A stretch of DNA of 64,000 nucleotides from Stephania yunnanensis (GCA_039657365.1 CM077583.1:50038908-50102907), one strand, 5' to 3'. Positions 1 to 12,960 are shown, counted from the stretch's first letter. Numbers and translations are program-made. Notes: generated from the sequence alone by a model not told the origin.

Positions 1-1021
1 TACTTACTGTTCATCTACTCCCACGTATGTCTAAGTGTTTGTCGACGGGGTCGAGCATGGCAAGACTCACACCTCGGGACTAGCTACCCCACACTGTTTT
101 CGAGCAATTGGCCATGTTGAAGCCATATGGTGACTATTTCTCGTGAAACCCGTTAGGTTGAGAGATGTTTGACGAAGACTTAAGTCTCCGTAATGGGTTC
201 CTCTAGAGATGTTCGGACGGGGTTCTACCATTCATGCGTTCCTCTCTTTTGACCGTGAGATGTTTGGCGAGATGATCGTCATAGGTTTCTCTTGGTTTAG
301 CTAAGTCAATTTTTGGATGTCGACCAGGTTTTTCTGCCACACTATACGTGTATTTAGTTTCGACTTCTCTGTGACTTATTTTCATGTGATTATCTTATTT
401 TATGTTCCTTTTTTAAATTGCATGGATTGTAGCCTTTTTATTGGATTTCGTAAAAATTAGCAAACTTTCTTTGGGATTTACTTACTAGGATTTCTCATTG
501 TTTTTCGTGACAAATCGTAGATCCTACGATGAGCCTGGGCAAAGGGGTCTTATACGACTACCTCTGAGCTAGGAGAGCCCCATCAACTTTTTGCGGAGGT
601 GTTTATATGGACATATTTACTATTTTTATGGGGTTTTTGAGAGGACTTGTATACCTGATACATGTATATGACCATATTTTGTATTTTTGTTGCTTTTTAA
701 TTTACATGGTATCTCATACCGAGTTTCCACACTATAGGATTGTTTATAAAATGCAAATTTTCATTTTTACAATAGTTGCATGCTTTAAAGACTTCCACTA
801 ACATAATTTATAATAATTTAATGAGTCGTGAACAACATAACTTAGTTAACTCTTTGTAAACATTCATAAATACTAAGTTAATGCGAATAAAATACATTAA
901 AAGGCTTAGGTATCAAGCCGTCAAGGATAAGTGCGTAGTGGCATGGCATGCATGGTAACGTGTTTGGCAACATGGCGGTACCCAGTTTGCCTTAGAATTT
1001 AAGGCAGTCATAGGTACCCTT
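1..1021. other. Unassigned repeat-like DNA, left edge
   Basis: No coding sequence is recognised on either strand. The reverse transcriptase similarity of minus-strand element B stops near position 1018. The short direct repeat GGTACCC at 976-982 and 1013-1019 marks the break. This stretch is therefore probably another insertion in B, or its rearranged flank, continuing beyond the window. It is AT-rich apart from the first 350 bases. Confidence 0.35.
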
Positions 1022-3504
1022 ACCTCAAGTCAATTTTAGAAAACCACACTTCTCCTCTCAACTAATCAAACAAGTCATCTATTCGAGGAAATGGATACTT
1101 GTTCTTGATCGTAACATGATTCAACTGCTTGTAATCAATGCAAAGTCTCATGCTCCCATCTTTCTTCTTCACAAACAGTACTGGAGCACCCCATAGAGAC
1201 ACGCTAGGAAGAATAAATCCTAAATTCATCAACTCCTCAAGTTGGGTCCTCAACTCATCTAACTCTTTCGGTGCCATTCTGTTTGAAGGTATCGAAATAG
1301 GATTCGTCCCAGGGACTAGGTTAATAATAAAACAATATATTGTAAGGATGGTAATTTGGGAAAATATTTGGGGAATACATCAGGGAACTCGCACACCACG
1401 GGGACTTCCTCAATAGTCGCCACCGATTTCTCTATTGTACTTAGAATAAGGGCGAGTGTCTCCATCTCCTAGCTCGTACCTAATCTACCTCAAGTTCTCT
1501 AAAGTTGTGTTGAACCGCCGCAAAAACTGAACTCCGACTGCTCAGGAATCCGGAATGTGATTGTCTTACTGAAGCAATCTAGTTGAGCGTGATATGATGT
1601 CAGCCAATCCATCCCTAATAACACGTCAAACACTAAAAACTCTAGCACTTTGAGGTCTAACGGCATCTCGTGTCCCTCTATCTCAATCGTATAACCTCAC
1701 ATACCATATTAAGGAAAATCTTGTCCCCGGCAGCCGTGCTAAGGATCAAGTGGGTGCTAAGCCTAATGGGTCTTAACCCTAACTTATCTACTGGGTCTCA
1801 ACCCTAGCTCGTCTACCATCCATCTAGAAATAAAAGACACAGTCAAACCTGAATCAATCAAAGTCAGCATCATGCGACAATAAATATAAGCCATACCCTT
1901 TACAAGTCGTCATGTCACATGTGGGTCCACTTAAGCCTCTATGTGTGCTCTCTCTCAGGGTCGCTGCTACTGCAAGCTCTACTGCTCTCTAATGAGTTAT
2001 ATACAATTAATCTTAATATGCCCCTATTGTTTGCACTCAAAACATAATCTCGATCCCTGCTATGTCCGCTCCACCACTGGTTTGACCTTTAGCTCTGTTG
2101 TCCTGACCTCTAGCCCTATTAGCCATTACCTCTACCCCCAGGCGTACCATCAATAGCCCTGAATTGTTTCCTTGACTAAGAAGGTTTTGGTGCATGTGGA
2201 GGTCTGCTTGTGAACCTTTGTGTCTGAGCGGGCGTAGCGGCATAAACTAAATATGGTGCAACCGAACCTACACTCTCCTCTCTCCCATGGCTTTGATGGT
2301 TCATCTTCCTCTTCCTGTTTCTAATATGACCCTGCTTAAATCCCCACCCTAAACTTTGAGTAGTCGATGTCTTTGTAAGTTGTAAGGCTCATCCTCGGGG
2401 TGCATGATAAGACAAGCATCTCTGGTCAAGCTACACTCGTAAGCCCTATCAAGGTTACTCGATTGTAACAACTATGCTCGAATGGCGAAAAATAACCCCT
2501 CATAAAAGAAGTGGACCTAGTCCATATCACTGTCGACAACTCCGTCGACAAATGGAGACAACTGCTGGAATCTCCACATAAATTAAATTACAGACTTTCC
2601 CCGCCTATGTTGGATATGCGTGAATTCCAACCTCTTGGCGATCCTTACTGAGGGAGAAAAGAACTTCTGGTTGAAAAATCTCTTGAAGCCCTTCCATATC
2701 TGTGGCTCTCCCTGGGTGGCTACCAGGTTGGTCCACCAAGTGTCTGCGTCCCTTGATCAGGAAAAGCTGCCAACCCAGGCATCTAGCCATCCTATAGCCA
2801 CAAAAGTCTCAGGATCTTCTTGCGACTCCTAATGAATTTCTCTACCTTTGACACATTCGAATCACCACTAAACTTCATCTGTGTACCTCTCGTATTCCCT
2901 AGTCAATCTGGCCTCAAACGTCAAATCAAAGTCAGTATCTTTCTCAGTAAGCGTCACAACTGTTGGCGTTGCTATATTAAGTAGTATAGCTACTACGGTA
3001 GTGATTGGTGCTCCATGCACCATAACTCCTGACGGAGTCACTTGAGGTGTAGGCGCACTCCCATCCAGTATGGAAGCCACTATAATCGTGGATGGTAATG
3101 GCAACTATCCCTAAGAAAAGTAAAAATCTCTTCCATATGTTTATCCTGTGAAACAACCCTATGTGTCAAAGCCTGAAAGTATGTTGGATCAATAGAGCTT
3201 GGACTTGTAGCTCCACTTTGATCACCGGTATCCTGCTGATCAGTCATCGCGGTCTGCAAAGGTGAATAGCAAGCTTCGATCAGTTTTCTTAACTACCGTT
3301 AATAATATATAATACATGTCAATCAATTAACATGTATAATTCAAACTTAGTTCCCCCAACTCTCCTCACTTCCCAACTAAAACTCTAATTCATGATCATA
3401 GGATTTTCGCTCTAAGTTCAACTTTGTCCTAACTTTAAATTCATATTTTAGTTGAGTTTTAGGTTACATAGAGTTAAGGCAAAAACCTACGCTCCAATAC
3501 TAAC
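1022..3504 (-). mobile_element. Element B: Ty3/gypsy gag-pol fragment
   Basis: Degenerate coding region of an LTR retrotransposon read right to left. Gag-like segments lie at about 3240-2290. An aspartic protease site reads as IDSG near 1850, followed by the LLGMDWL block near 1600. The N-terminal reverse transcriptase block (1277-1022) has the gypsy signatures WGAPVLFVKKKDG and CIDYKQLN followed by IKNKYPFPRIDDLFD. In-frame stops and frameshifts run throughout, and the palm domain is missing because similarity ends at about 1018. Next to the LTR, at about 3503-3491, the minus strand has a primer-binding site resembling the initiator-Met type (TGGTATCAGAGC) with transition-type changes. The element is dead; RNase H and integrase are not in the window. 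Confidence 0.8.
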
Positions 3505-3972
3505 TGTGATGGTCCAGACCCCACAATTGGGACCTGCTCGGCCTAAACCTATGTGGACCCTCAGTCAACCCCGCAGAGTTAATGCAAGCCTAGTTAGCCT
3601 CTCATCCTAGATATTAAATCATTAGTTACTTATTTGATTTGTATTTAGTTTAACAAGTCTTAGTACTTATGCAGCAGAATTTAAAAAGATTTAAAGTAAC
3701 CTAAATAAGTAAACCTCATGCCTACATATTAAATCATTAGTTACTTATTTGATTTGTATTTAGTTTAACAAGTCTATATCATATGTACAGTCCATAACAT
3801 CAAAAATAAACTTATTGTAGTAACAGAGATGAGCTAACTTTGAGGGAAGCTCAAAGGAAGTCACCGATCACAGGCTTTTTACCCCTGATACTAGAGGGAC
3901 CTGCAATTGTCACCAAAAGTAGAAACGATCCAATGAGTGAATCCAGAAGAAGTTCATCAGTAATTCGGATGA
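3505..3972 (-). repeat. Element B 5' LTR, inner part
   Basis: On the minus strand this is the 3' portion of B's 5' LTR, ending in CA next to the decayed primer-binding site. Its other part is at 15154-16952; complete plus-strand element A separates them. Together the parts give an LTR of about 2.27 kb. A 50-bp segment is repeated exactly at 3611-3660 and 3726-3775. Confidence 0.7.
3611..3775. repeat. 50-bp exact direct repeat in B LTR
   Basis: Positions 3611-3660 and 3726-3775 read identically over 50 bases, 115 bases apart. Both begin ATATTAAATC and end AACAAGTCT. Exact identity inside an otherwise decayed LTR suggests a late local duplication. Confidence 0.9.
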
Positions 3973-6128
3973 TGTAATAACCTATTACCTTAAGTTAATG
4001 ATTAGAACTAACCTAGATTGTAATTAACCCGAGTTAGGCTCAGGGTTAATATCGGCATACCTCGATTAGCGTGAGTGTGGGTTTGCATGATGTTTGATGT
4101 TTGTTTGGATTGTGAAATTAAAATATAAATAGGATGTGTATATTAACGGGACATATACAAACCTATAATGGACAAAATACACGATAAGCCATGAAATATT
4201 GGTACACTACGAGCGACGAGGGAGTCGTGGCATGAATGTGCACGCTCGTGGCTACACGTAGGCGTGTCAATTGGGTTTATCAACAAACAAATACGTAAGA
4301 TATATATATATATATATATATATATTTATGTATAAGGATATATATAAATATATATATTGAAATTAAAAAAAATGAAATTATACAGATTGTTTAATCTTCT
4401 CGAACGAAGCGTAAGTTCAGGATGTGTCAAGATTCATGTCATGATAGCACGTGTCACTTTAGCACATCAACGACTAGATCAATCTCAAAAGGACGCAATG
4501 TGTATCTCAAGGAAGTCTATATATAAATAAAAAAGTTGATGATTATCGACTAATTCATTTCATCTGAATGTAAACGAGGGTTAAGGGTTTGATTTCAATT
4601 GAGACAAGTTGTCTGAGGTGCAAAATTAAGCTCAGTTGATGAGCTTAATTGATGGAACAGCTCGCGAGCGTCATATAGGTAAAATATGTTTTAGTATTTA
4701 TCAAAGTCGGAATAGATGGTGATGCTAGGAGTTGTGGTTATTTGAGCTGTTTGTTGATTTATTATGATTACTCATCTCACTATAGGTTATTCTCAATCTA
4801 TTTTGGATGAATTGTGACTGGTAGTGATGATTCGGAGGTGTTTTTAGAGAAATTGGAATGGCATAGCAGTGCAGCTGTTGCAGGTCTAATGCACGTAGCG
4901 CGCTAGGCTTAGCCCAAAGCGCACTATGCGTACTGGGATGATGAATTGAAATGTAGGTAGCGCGCTATCCATGTTAAGTAGCGCGCTACCCACACTCAGA
5001 TCAGTGCAAAACTGATTGTAAACAGGGTATTTTGTCAAGTTGTTTAGGGGACGTTCTAGGGTTTTAATACACTATAATATGCATATATTAACTAAGAATG
5101 GTCTAAGATAGGTGTTGATTAACTGGTAAAGAGTTATAGACCCAAAAAGCTAGGAAATCGAACGGGAACTTAGATCTAGGTAAGTACAGATTCGGTTATT
5201 TATCAATGTTGCTTGACTATTTAGTATATATAGCTCATACAGTTGATAGAATGGAATGGGGGACTAGTTATACTGTGATTGTTTTCAATAAATGGAAAAT
5301 GATGTGTAATGTGGTCGTGCTATAACTCATGGTTTTGATAATAGGTTTATTGGAGATAGGTTCCCTTCCCGGCCTATATATAACTCATGCTCAATTCAAT
5401 AGATTGTATGGATCGGATGTACATCAGAGGGTTTAAGATAAAACCACTGGGCATTAATGGATGGGCTAGAAAGCATATCGACAAATATGTTGGTCGAGTA
5501 ATCGTATTAATGGGTCAATGGGTAATCAGCCCTAGTTTTATAAAATAAATGAGAATCATAGTGTAATAGTCCAAATTACTTGCTTTGCATATGATTATAT
5601 ATTAAGTCTAAATGTTTTTCATAATCTTATTAGATATCATTGGTGCATGTCGCTATTGCATGATATCATTTTTTTCTATATGGAATGTTGATGATTAGCG
5701 TGAATCCTTACTTACTGAGCAAGTTGGAGTGCTCATCCAAATTATCATTTCAGATTTGCAACCCAGTGCTTTGGCTAAAGGAAAAGAAAAGATTTAGGAA
5801 TCTCATGTCTTCTCTCCAATGTAATGATTCTTTTGTATATATATAACTCTGTTTGACATATTTTAATGTATATAAACAGGGTTGGGGTTATTTATAAATA
5901 GTTTCAGGTTTTGGTAAACTCAATATTTCTGTATATTTGTATATATCGAAAAATTTTAAATTTTCCATTGCATAATATTTTGATATACTATCTCAATATG
6001 AATATACAAGTTGAGTTTATCAAATATGGATGGAGAGGCTATTGGCTCTAGTTAGTCTTGCAGGGTTAACGGGCTTAATTAGGGTTTCAGGCCAGGCACT
6101 GTCCCTAATCGGGATAGGGGATGTCACA
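3973..6128 (+). repeat. Element A 5' LTR (2156 bp)
   Basis: Starts TGTAATAACC and ends GATGTCACA. It contains a (TA)n tract near 4302-4325. Three perfect TAGCGCGCTA palindromes lie at 4896-4905, 4958-4967 and 4979-4988, plus a decayed one near 4917-4930. The 3' LTR matches it along its length, but these palindromes are mutated there. Confidence 0.92.
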
Positions 6129-6496
6129 GCTTGGTATCAGAGCCTTAGTTTTATTACTTTTAGAAGTAAAGTGGTAATAATTGATACAGTATGGTATCAT
6201 GAGTTAGGCTCTGATTCTATTTCACTTTTAAATAGTTTTAAAAGGAAATGATAACATATTTTGTCGTACTGAAACCTAAGTTTGTTAACTTTGAAATTTA
6301 TCTCGAGTTACAAATAAGCTTAGGGTTTAATAAACGGTTTTATCGTGTTTTAGGGGGAAATGAAAATGAAAATCGGATTATAAGTTATTTGCTGCACATA
6401 TTGATATATACTGCATAGATATGATTTCTTTGAATTGTTTAACTGTTACCTGATGATCTTATCTCTCCTTTGACTACATAATTTAATAGCGAATCA

Positions 6497-7900
6497 ATGG
6501 GAGGATCACAAAGGTCGGAACCTCGGGATAATAGGGAGACAAATGATTAATGAAAATCTAGAATAGAGCAATAAATGCAACTGTTGATGGAGTCTCGGGC
6601 AAAGTTAATGGTGATGATGATGGCTCAGATGGGACCACCGGTACAGCGACTTGAGGCACAGCCTATAACCAGTCTTGAGGTTAGCAAAGTTGGGGGAGGA
6701 GTTGAGACAATAATAGCTCCAGTTTAGCCAGTAGTTCCATAGGTTCAAGTACTAGACAAAGCTATCAAGGTGCCAGAGGATTATGAGAAGTCTGCACTCC
6801 TCAAAACTCGTAAGGAATTTATGAAATATGATATCATGAGGTTCGATGGCGCAATGGAGGAAGGGGTGGATGAGACCTGGATATTAGCAATGGAGCAACG
6901 TTTTGTTGTTGTTGATATTGAGGATCGGTTTAAGGTTAAACTGGTTACCTTTTGTTGATAGAATTTACGAGGAAGTTGTGGAATTCCCTAGAGAGAGAAA
7001 GGAAGACTATCACTACATGGCAGCAGTTCAGGACAGTATTCTATAGGCAGTATTTCCCTAAGTCAGTTAGGAATAGGAAGAATATTGAATTCATTCAATT
7101 GAAGTAGGGAGCGGTGTTTGTTAGGGAATATGAAGGAAGATTCACTAAGCTAAGTGAACTTGCTCTAGAAATGGAAGAGCTGGAGGAGAACAAAATTGAA
7201 TTGTTTCTCGGTAGGCTGAATTATGAGATTAGGATTGTTGTTTCTTCTCATCCTTACACTAGTTATGTTTTTATATTCGCGAGTGCTATGGAGGTAGACG
7301 CAACTATACTAGTTAAACCAGCCGAAATAATTGTTGCACCACGACCAATACCACAATATCCTGGAAGTTAGAGAGTCCAGAAATTTGGTTATTTTCAGGC
7401 AAGAAAAAGGCACAATAGTGTAGGAGGCACAGCTACTCCGTCAGGTTTTGCGGGAATGACCTTTGTTAGTGCACCGGTTGCATCATTCTTCGAGCGTCAG
7501 TAACCAAACTACTTTGGCCGCCTACACAGTTTAGAAGTAGAGGGGAAGGGCCCAGTCTTCACAGAGACCGAGTGGATCGGAACAGGCGTTACAGGCTAGT
7601 AGTTTACTGCATAGGGCACCGGTTATATGCTACAGGTGTAGGCAAACAAGGCATATATTGAGAGAGTGTTCCATGTTGCTGGCCATATCAGTAGGCAATA
7701 CTACACCACTAGCACGAGGTCAGGCTCATGCAGTGGCAGAGGCAGATCCAGAGGTTAACCGGAGGCTAGTGGAAGGTATATTAAATATTTTTGGTCGAGA
7801 TATGCATACTATAATTGATGTTGGTTCTATAGTTTCATTGATTGCTGGAGCAATGGTTGATGAATTGAAATTAAACCTGTTAGAGCCAAAACGTTTTTTA
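6497..7900 (+). pseudogene. Element A gag and protease (decayed)
   Basis: Gag segments are readable at 6770-6958 and 7114-7371 (capsid-like, with a REYEGRFTKLSELA block). A CCHC zinc knuckle, C-X2-C-X4-H-X4-C, follows at 7628-7669. The protease active-site block is at 7790-7900; the catalytic triplet reads Asp-Val-Gly (Asp codon at 7817-7819) instead of Asp-Ser/Thr-Gly, so the protease would probably be dead even without the nearby stops. The LLGIDWL block that ends gypsy protease domains is at about 8027-8047 and is followed at once by a stop codon. Confidence 0.85.
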
Positions 7901-8420
7901 TTTTGAGCACAGGAGTTGAGTGTAAAGGTTTATCCTAACCTGATCTGTGAGAAATGTGTAGTCAAAATTGGGGAGAATGAGCTTTCAATTGATTTGGTGG
8001 TAATGGAGTTCCTAGAATTTGATGCATTACTAGGGATAGATTGGTTATAAGCGTACCATGCCAGTATTGACTATTTTCATAAGACAATGATCTTTCATAC
8101 TCCTAACCTTTTCAAGTTATATATAAAGGCTATAATCCTTCACAATTAGCAACTCGTGGAAAGGAAGCCACTTCTAGAGATTTGGAAGTTATGGCGGGAG
8201 TTGTTACCTTTAGAGAGCCTAGACAGGAACATAAGCTTAATAAGATACCTATAGTTTGTGAATTCGCATAAGTCTTTCCATCTGAATTGCTTGGATTACC
8301 ACCGCCACATGTCATTGACTTCATCATTAATCGTATTTCTGGTACCAAACATATATCTATTCCTCCGTACCATATGGCATCGAAGGAATTGCGTGAGTTA
8401 GAGAAAAGATTGAGGAGTTG

Positions 8421-10208
8421 CTTCATGGCGCACCCCGAACGCGTCAATAAAAGAAAGTTTCCTAAACTAACTATTTTGTAGAATAATGGCAAAGGGTCGA
8501 TCCCACAGGGATTGGTAGTCTTTCTTAAGTTAAAAACAACAAAAAAAGAAAATCGGGTGTTTTAAAATAAATTAATTTAACTAACTAATCTAACTAAACT
8601 AAATAAAATAAAACAATTAAACTAATTTTCAAAACAATTAATTAATACCTAAGTAACACCAAAGTCTACAATTCCACAAATCAGGATCAAGATTCAATGA
8701 CAATTATGGTCTTCAATCTTTCCCCTAAAAGTCATTAATTTATATTCTCCTAGATTAGCTATAGAAAATCAATATCCGCCAGAAATTCTTCATTCCCCTA
8801 ATCTCGATAGTCAGGACGTCTGCCACTAACTACTTCCATAATTAATGTATAACCCTAGACATTCATCAATAAGGTTTAACACACTAACCGTAGTAATATG
8901 GATCTGTGGGAACACTAATCATAAATAATCGGATTGTATCCGCTTCCGATTTAATCTAGATTCAATTGTTGCACACTCAAGAACCGAAAGGGTTTGACGG
9001 CAAACGGGTGAGTGTTTGTCACTTTATTGGTCTAAAAGCATAATTACACGGATACTAATAGTCCAAATAACTATGGATTATCCACCTAAAAGCATGCACT
9101 GGCCATATACATACCTTGGATTTAAACCATAATCATTGAAAGCAACAACAATGAAATAGAAGAATTTAAATTAAATTAAATTAAATTAATAGATCTCACA
9201 TAATATGCCATGAATCCATCATCCCACTTGCTTCCCCTCCGACCTAGGCAAAGAGTTGATTAGCCGAGCATCGTCGTCGAAGAAAGTCGATACTAAAAAA
9301 TAAGAGTCGGTGGTATTTTCAATAGTACCTAAGTTCTTAATATATAAAACTACTAAAAATTGGTCTAGGGAGGTGAGAGAAACTAATTTATGGGGTTAGG
9401 GAGGTGATTCGTGCACCGAGGAGCATCGTAGGGTTGTTTTTGGCTTGAAAATAAGTTTTCGCCACATTTCGTAGCGCTATTAGTTGATTTCCTGATGTCG
9501 CGCTAACGTGGCATCACGAGATTGGTCGAAATAGATGTTTGTGACGCTGTTCATGGATGAGAGATCGGGATGTGGCGCCATTTGATTGGTCGAAGACCCC
9601 TGCAATGAAGCGTTGTGCCGATGTGTGAGCGTCATGTAGCACGCAAGACTCGGAAGGGAAATCGCGCGAATCGACCAAAAATCTAGGAGTCTGTGCGGAA
9701 GCGCACCCCAAGGTAGATCGACGAACAGCTGAAACAAGAAGAAAAATGCAGGCGTGACATGACCTGTGCGATGCTAACGCGGCGGCCTGTGATTGGTGGA
9801 ACTGTTTAGCTGACGCTATGTGGCGGCTTCTTATTGGCTGAACCAGTTGTGATGACATGCTTATATCCAATGAAAACGCACCACGTGGCTGCTGCTGTGA
9901 GGAAAATTGCTGACGTGGCAGTGTTTGATTGGTTGAACTCTGACGTGGCAGCTCCCAATTGGTTGAAATATGATGTATCCTATTCTACCCACCGCGCAAT
10001 GCGTAACTCAAGGCAAACCGTCTGGCATCCGATCATTGTATGTAAATACTCCATTTTGAGTATTTTTCGGCCACGAATTCAACCGCGCACTCCGTTTCAC
10101 CTAAAAATGGCCAAAAAATAAAGTTAAATATATAATTTAGATACTTCGCATATTTAAATATACTAAAATAAACTACTAAATATATATAAATACCAACTTA
10201 TCACTTCA
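8421..10208. mobile_element. Solo LTR D with CTTCA target duplication
   Basis: A 1778-bp block (8426-10203) begins TGGCGCACC and ends ACTTATCA, so it has TG..CA ends. It is flanked on both sides by CTTCA (8421-8425 and 10204-10208). Removing the block and one CTTCA restores the RT reading frame of element A. There is no internal region or second LTR, so it is best read as a solo LTR left by recombination. The motif GGGTCGATCCCACAGGGAT (8496-8514) is common in long plant gypsy LTRs. Minus-strand open frames inside (9480-9870) have no recognisable product. Orientation is not established. Confidence 0.85.
9500..9970. promoter_or_regulatory. Repeated ACGTGGC / ATTGG modules in LTR D
   Basis: About six copies of a loose module pair a TGACGTGGC-like box with an ATTGG (inverted CCAAT) box 10-30 bases away. 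Good examples are ACGTGGC 9506-9512 with ATTGG 9521-9525; TGACGTGGCA 9911-9920 with ATTGG at 9928-9932; TGACGTGGCA 9941-9950 with ATTGG at 9958-9962. Degraded copies lie at about 9570-9594, 9771-9796 and 9811-9838, and a CACGTGGC box is at 9892-9899. These resemble bZIP (G-box/C-box) and NF-Y sites; function is inferred. Confidence 0.5.
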
Positions 10209-10924
10209 GAAAGGGTTTATTCATCCTAGCATGTCACCGTGGGGAGCACCTGTTCTTTTGAAAAGAAAAAGAATGGAACCCTACAAATGTGCATCGATTA
10301 TAAATAGTTGAACTAAGTGACTATCAAGAACAAATATCCATTGCCTAGGATTGATGATTTGTTTGATCAGTTGAAGGGTGTCAAATATTTCTCGAAGATT
10401 GATTTGAGGTCCAGTTATCATAAACTGAGGATCAAGGATGAGGATATCTCGAAGACATCACCCAGTACTCGCTATGGGCACTTTGAGTTTACGGTGATGC
10501 CATTTGGGCTCACTAATGCTCCTGTTATGTTCATGGATCTTATGCATATGGTGTTTTAACCATATCTTGACCAGTTTATTATGGTGTTTATCGATGATAT
10601 TTTGATCTATTTGAAAATTAAGGAAGTGCATTCGCACCATCTCAAAGTTACATTGCAGACTCTGAAGGATAATTAGTTGTACGCCGAATTTAATAAGTGC
10701 GAATTATGGTCTTCAGAGGTCAAATTTCTAGGACCCGTAGTTAATTTCGAGGGTATATATGTTGATCCAGCAAAGGTTAGGGCAATCAAAGATTGGCCTA
10801 CTCCTACCACAATGTTAGAGATTCGTAGTTTTCTGGGTTAGTGGGTTATTACAGACGATTTTTTAAGGGATTCTCTTGCATTACTCTGCCAATGACTCAA
10901 CTAACATAGGAAGGTGTAGAGTTT

Positions 10925-11360
10925 TTATGATCAGGTGCGTGCAAAGCTGCTTTCAAGAAGTTGAAAGATAGATTGACTATGACACATGTTCTTACATTAC
11001 CTAAAACGGGGAAGGAATTGGTGATTTATACTGATGCTTCTCATTCAAACTTGGGCCGTGTGCTGATGCAGGAAGGCAGGGTTGTAGCTTATGCTTTGAG
11101 GCAAATCAAGTTTCATGAAAGAAATTATCCAGTTCATGATCTTAAGCAAGGTGCAATAGTTTTTACCTTAAAGATTTGGAGGCACTATCTGTACAGAGAG
11201 AGTTTTACAGTATTTTCATATCATAAGAGTCTTAAATACTTATTTACTCAGAGTGAATTAAATATGAGACATCATAGATAGCTTGAGTTTCTCAATGATT
11301 ATGATTTCACACAGGAGTACCAACCAGGCAAAGCTAATGTGGTTTATGATGCCTTGAGTA
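10925..11360 (+). pseudogene. Element A RNase H domain (decayed)
   Basis: Readable from about 10961 as the gypsy RNase H segment: the YTDASHSNLG block (catalytic Asp), then the VAYALRQIKFHERNYPVHD block, then a tail ending EFLNDYDFTQEYQPGKANV. In-frame stops follow the HHR motif at 11281 and elsewhere. It lies between RT and integrase, as expected for the family. Confidence 0.88.
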
Positions 11361-11639
11361 TGAGAAGAACAGGTAGAAAGAATGTAGCTATTATCAGAGC
11401 TTCTCAGTTTAGACTTCTTGAGGAAGCTTCAGTGATGATGATTTGTAAAATTCCAGCTAGCACATCATCAATTGAGATGGCTAGTTCCAATGCTACTAAT
11501 ATGTTCTTCTGTACTTAGATTTGAGCTGAACCGGAGATGATTATATGGGTGGTTGATAGTCAAAAATCTAATCATGATTACATATCACGTCGAGAGTTAG
11601 TAGCTAGTATAGATCACCCTAATTGATCAATTTCTGACG

Positions 11640-12480
11640 ACGGGGCATTGCGAATCAGGGATAAATTATGGATTCCAACTCAAGATCAGTTGAGGCAGGA
11701 ATTGCTAAGGGAATCTTATCGATCTCTTTACTCTATTCATCCAGGTAACAATAAGATGTATCGTGATATGAAACGTGTTTATTGGTGGCCTAGAATGAAT
11801 ATTGATATTGTTAAGTTTGTAACGAGATGTGAGATATGTCAATAATTTAAGGCTGAATATATGAAACCTGGAGAGTTATTGCATTCGTTGCCTATTCCTG
11901 AGTGAAAATGGGAACATATATCGATGGATTTTATTTCCGGTCTACCTCTAAGTCGACGCAAACATAATGCAGTTTGGGTTGTAGTTGACTGAGTGACGAA
12001 ATCTATGCATTTCTTACCAGTTTCTATGTGAGAACCTCTTGACCATTTATGTGAGGTGTACATACGTAAGGTGCTGAGATTTCACGGGGTTCCAGAGTCG
12101 ATTACTTTGAATAGGGATCTGAGATTCACGTCCAAGTTGTAGAGTGAATTACAGAGGCAGCTGTGAACTGTGCCTAACCTCAGTACGAAATACCATCCTC
12201 AGACCGACGTATAGATTGAGCGGTTGATATTGGTGCTTGAGGATATGTTTCGAGCTTGTGTCTTGGATTTTGGGGGTAATTGGGAAAAATATATTCCTTT
12301 GTGTGATTTCTCTTATAATAATAGTTATCAAGCTAGTATCGGAATGGCTCCATTTGAGGCGTCGTATGGTCGGCCTTGTCGATCACCGGCATGTTAGGCA
12401 GAGGTTGGAGACATAATTTTATTAGGGTCAGAGATGATTCAAGACTACACGGAGATGATACAAAAGATTCGCTAGCGTCT
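11640..12480 (+). pseudogene. Element A integrase (decayed)
   Basis: The zinc-binding HHCC region is clear at 11648-11845, with H-PG, YWWPRMN and TRCEICQ blocks. The catalytic core continues with stop codons: WEHISMDFISGLP at about 11910, then the ITLNRDLRFTS segment around 12100, then GMAPFEASYG near 12340. The core is interrupted by at least five stops, so no protein is expected. Confidence 0.85.
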
Positions 12481-12499
12481 GACTACAGCACTTCTCAGA

Positions 12500-12960
12500 C
12501 AGATGAGATACGCCGACAAACATCTTAAGTTTTTAGAGTTTTCAAAGGATGATTTTATCCTATTGAAAGTCTCGCCTATGAAGGGTTTGTATAGATTTGG
12601 GTTGCGGGGTAAGCTAGCTCCAAAGTATATTGGGCCATTCAGAGTACATGAAAGGATTAGTTATGTAGCTTATAGGTTGGAGCTACCTCCTCAGCTTGTC
12701 GGAGTTCATAATGTCTTTCATGTATCTATGTTACGCAAGATGGAGACTCAATTCACTCCAAGAATTGATTGGAATGAATTTGGTCTTCACGAAGACTTAT
12801 CTTACGATGAGCAACCTATTCAGATACTTGATCGTAAGATTTAGAGGTTGATAACCAAATAAATTCCTTTAGTTAAAGTAAAATGGAAATTTCACGGAGA
12901 TGAGGAACTAATCTGGGAGTGGGAATCCCACATGAATGAGTAGTTTCCATTCCTCTTTGA
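12500..12960 (+). pseudogene. Element A integrase C-terminus and chromodomain
   Basis: An open stretch of 113 codons (12503-12844) carries the GPFRVHERIS and HNVFHVSMLRK blocks that end gypsy integrases. It continues past a stop as a chromodomain-like tail (YDEQPIQILDRKI.., then VKVKWKFHGDEELIWEWE, to about 12960). This tail defines the Tekay/Del group of chromoviruses and targets integration to heterochromatin in family members. Confidence 0.85.

Larger units (their letters stand above)
8360..10850 (+). pseudogene. Element A reverse transcriptase, split by solo LTR D
   Basis: The N-terminal part (8370-8425) ends in the middle of the finger region and resumes at 10204 after solo LTR D. The RT palm follows: KIDLRSSYHKLRIK, then MPFGLTNAP, then the catalytic block FIDD (10587-10598; the usual family form is Y/F-x-D-D). 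The thumb runs to about 10850. Stops interrupt CIDYK.LN, the VF/PYLDQ junction and later positions. Family assignment rests on these conserved blocks and is secure; activity is excluded. Confidence 0.92.

Noticed and set aside
6129..6150. tRNA-like sequence at the start of element A
   Set aside because: It is the primer-binding site complementary to initiator tRNA, not a tRNA gene.
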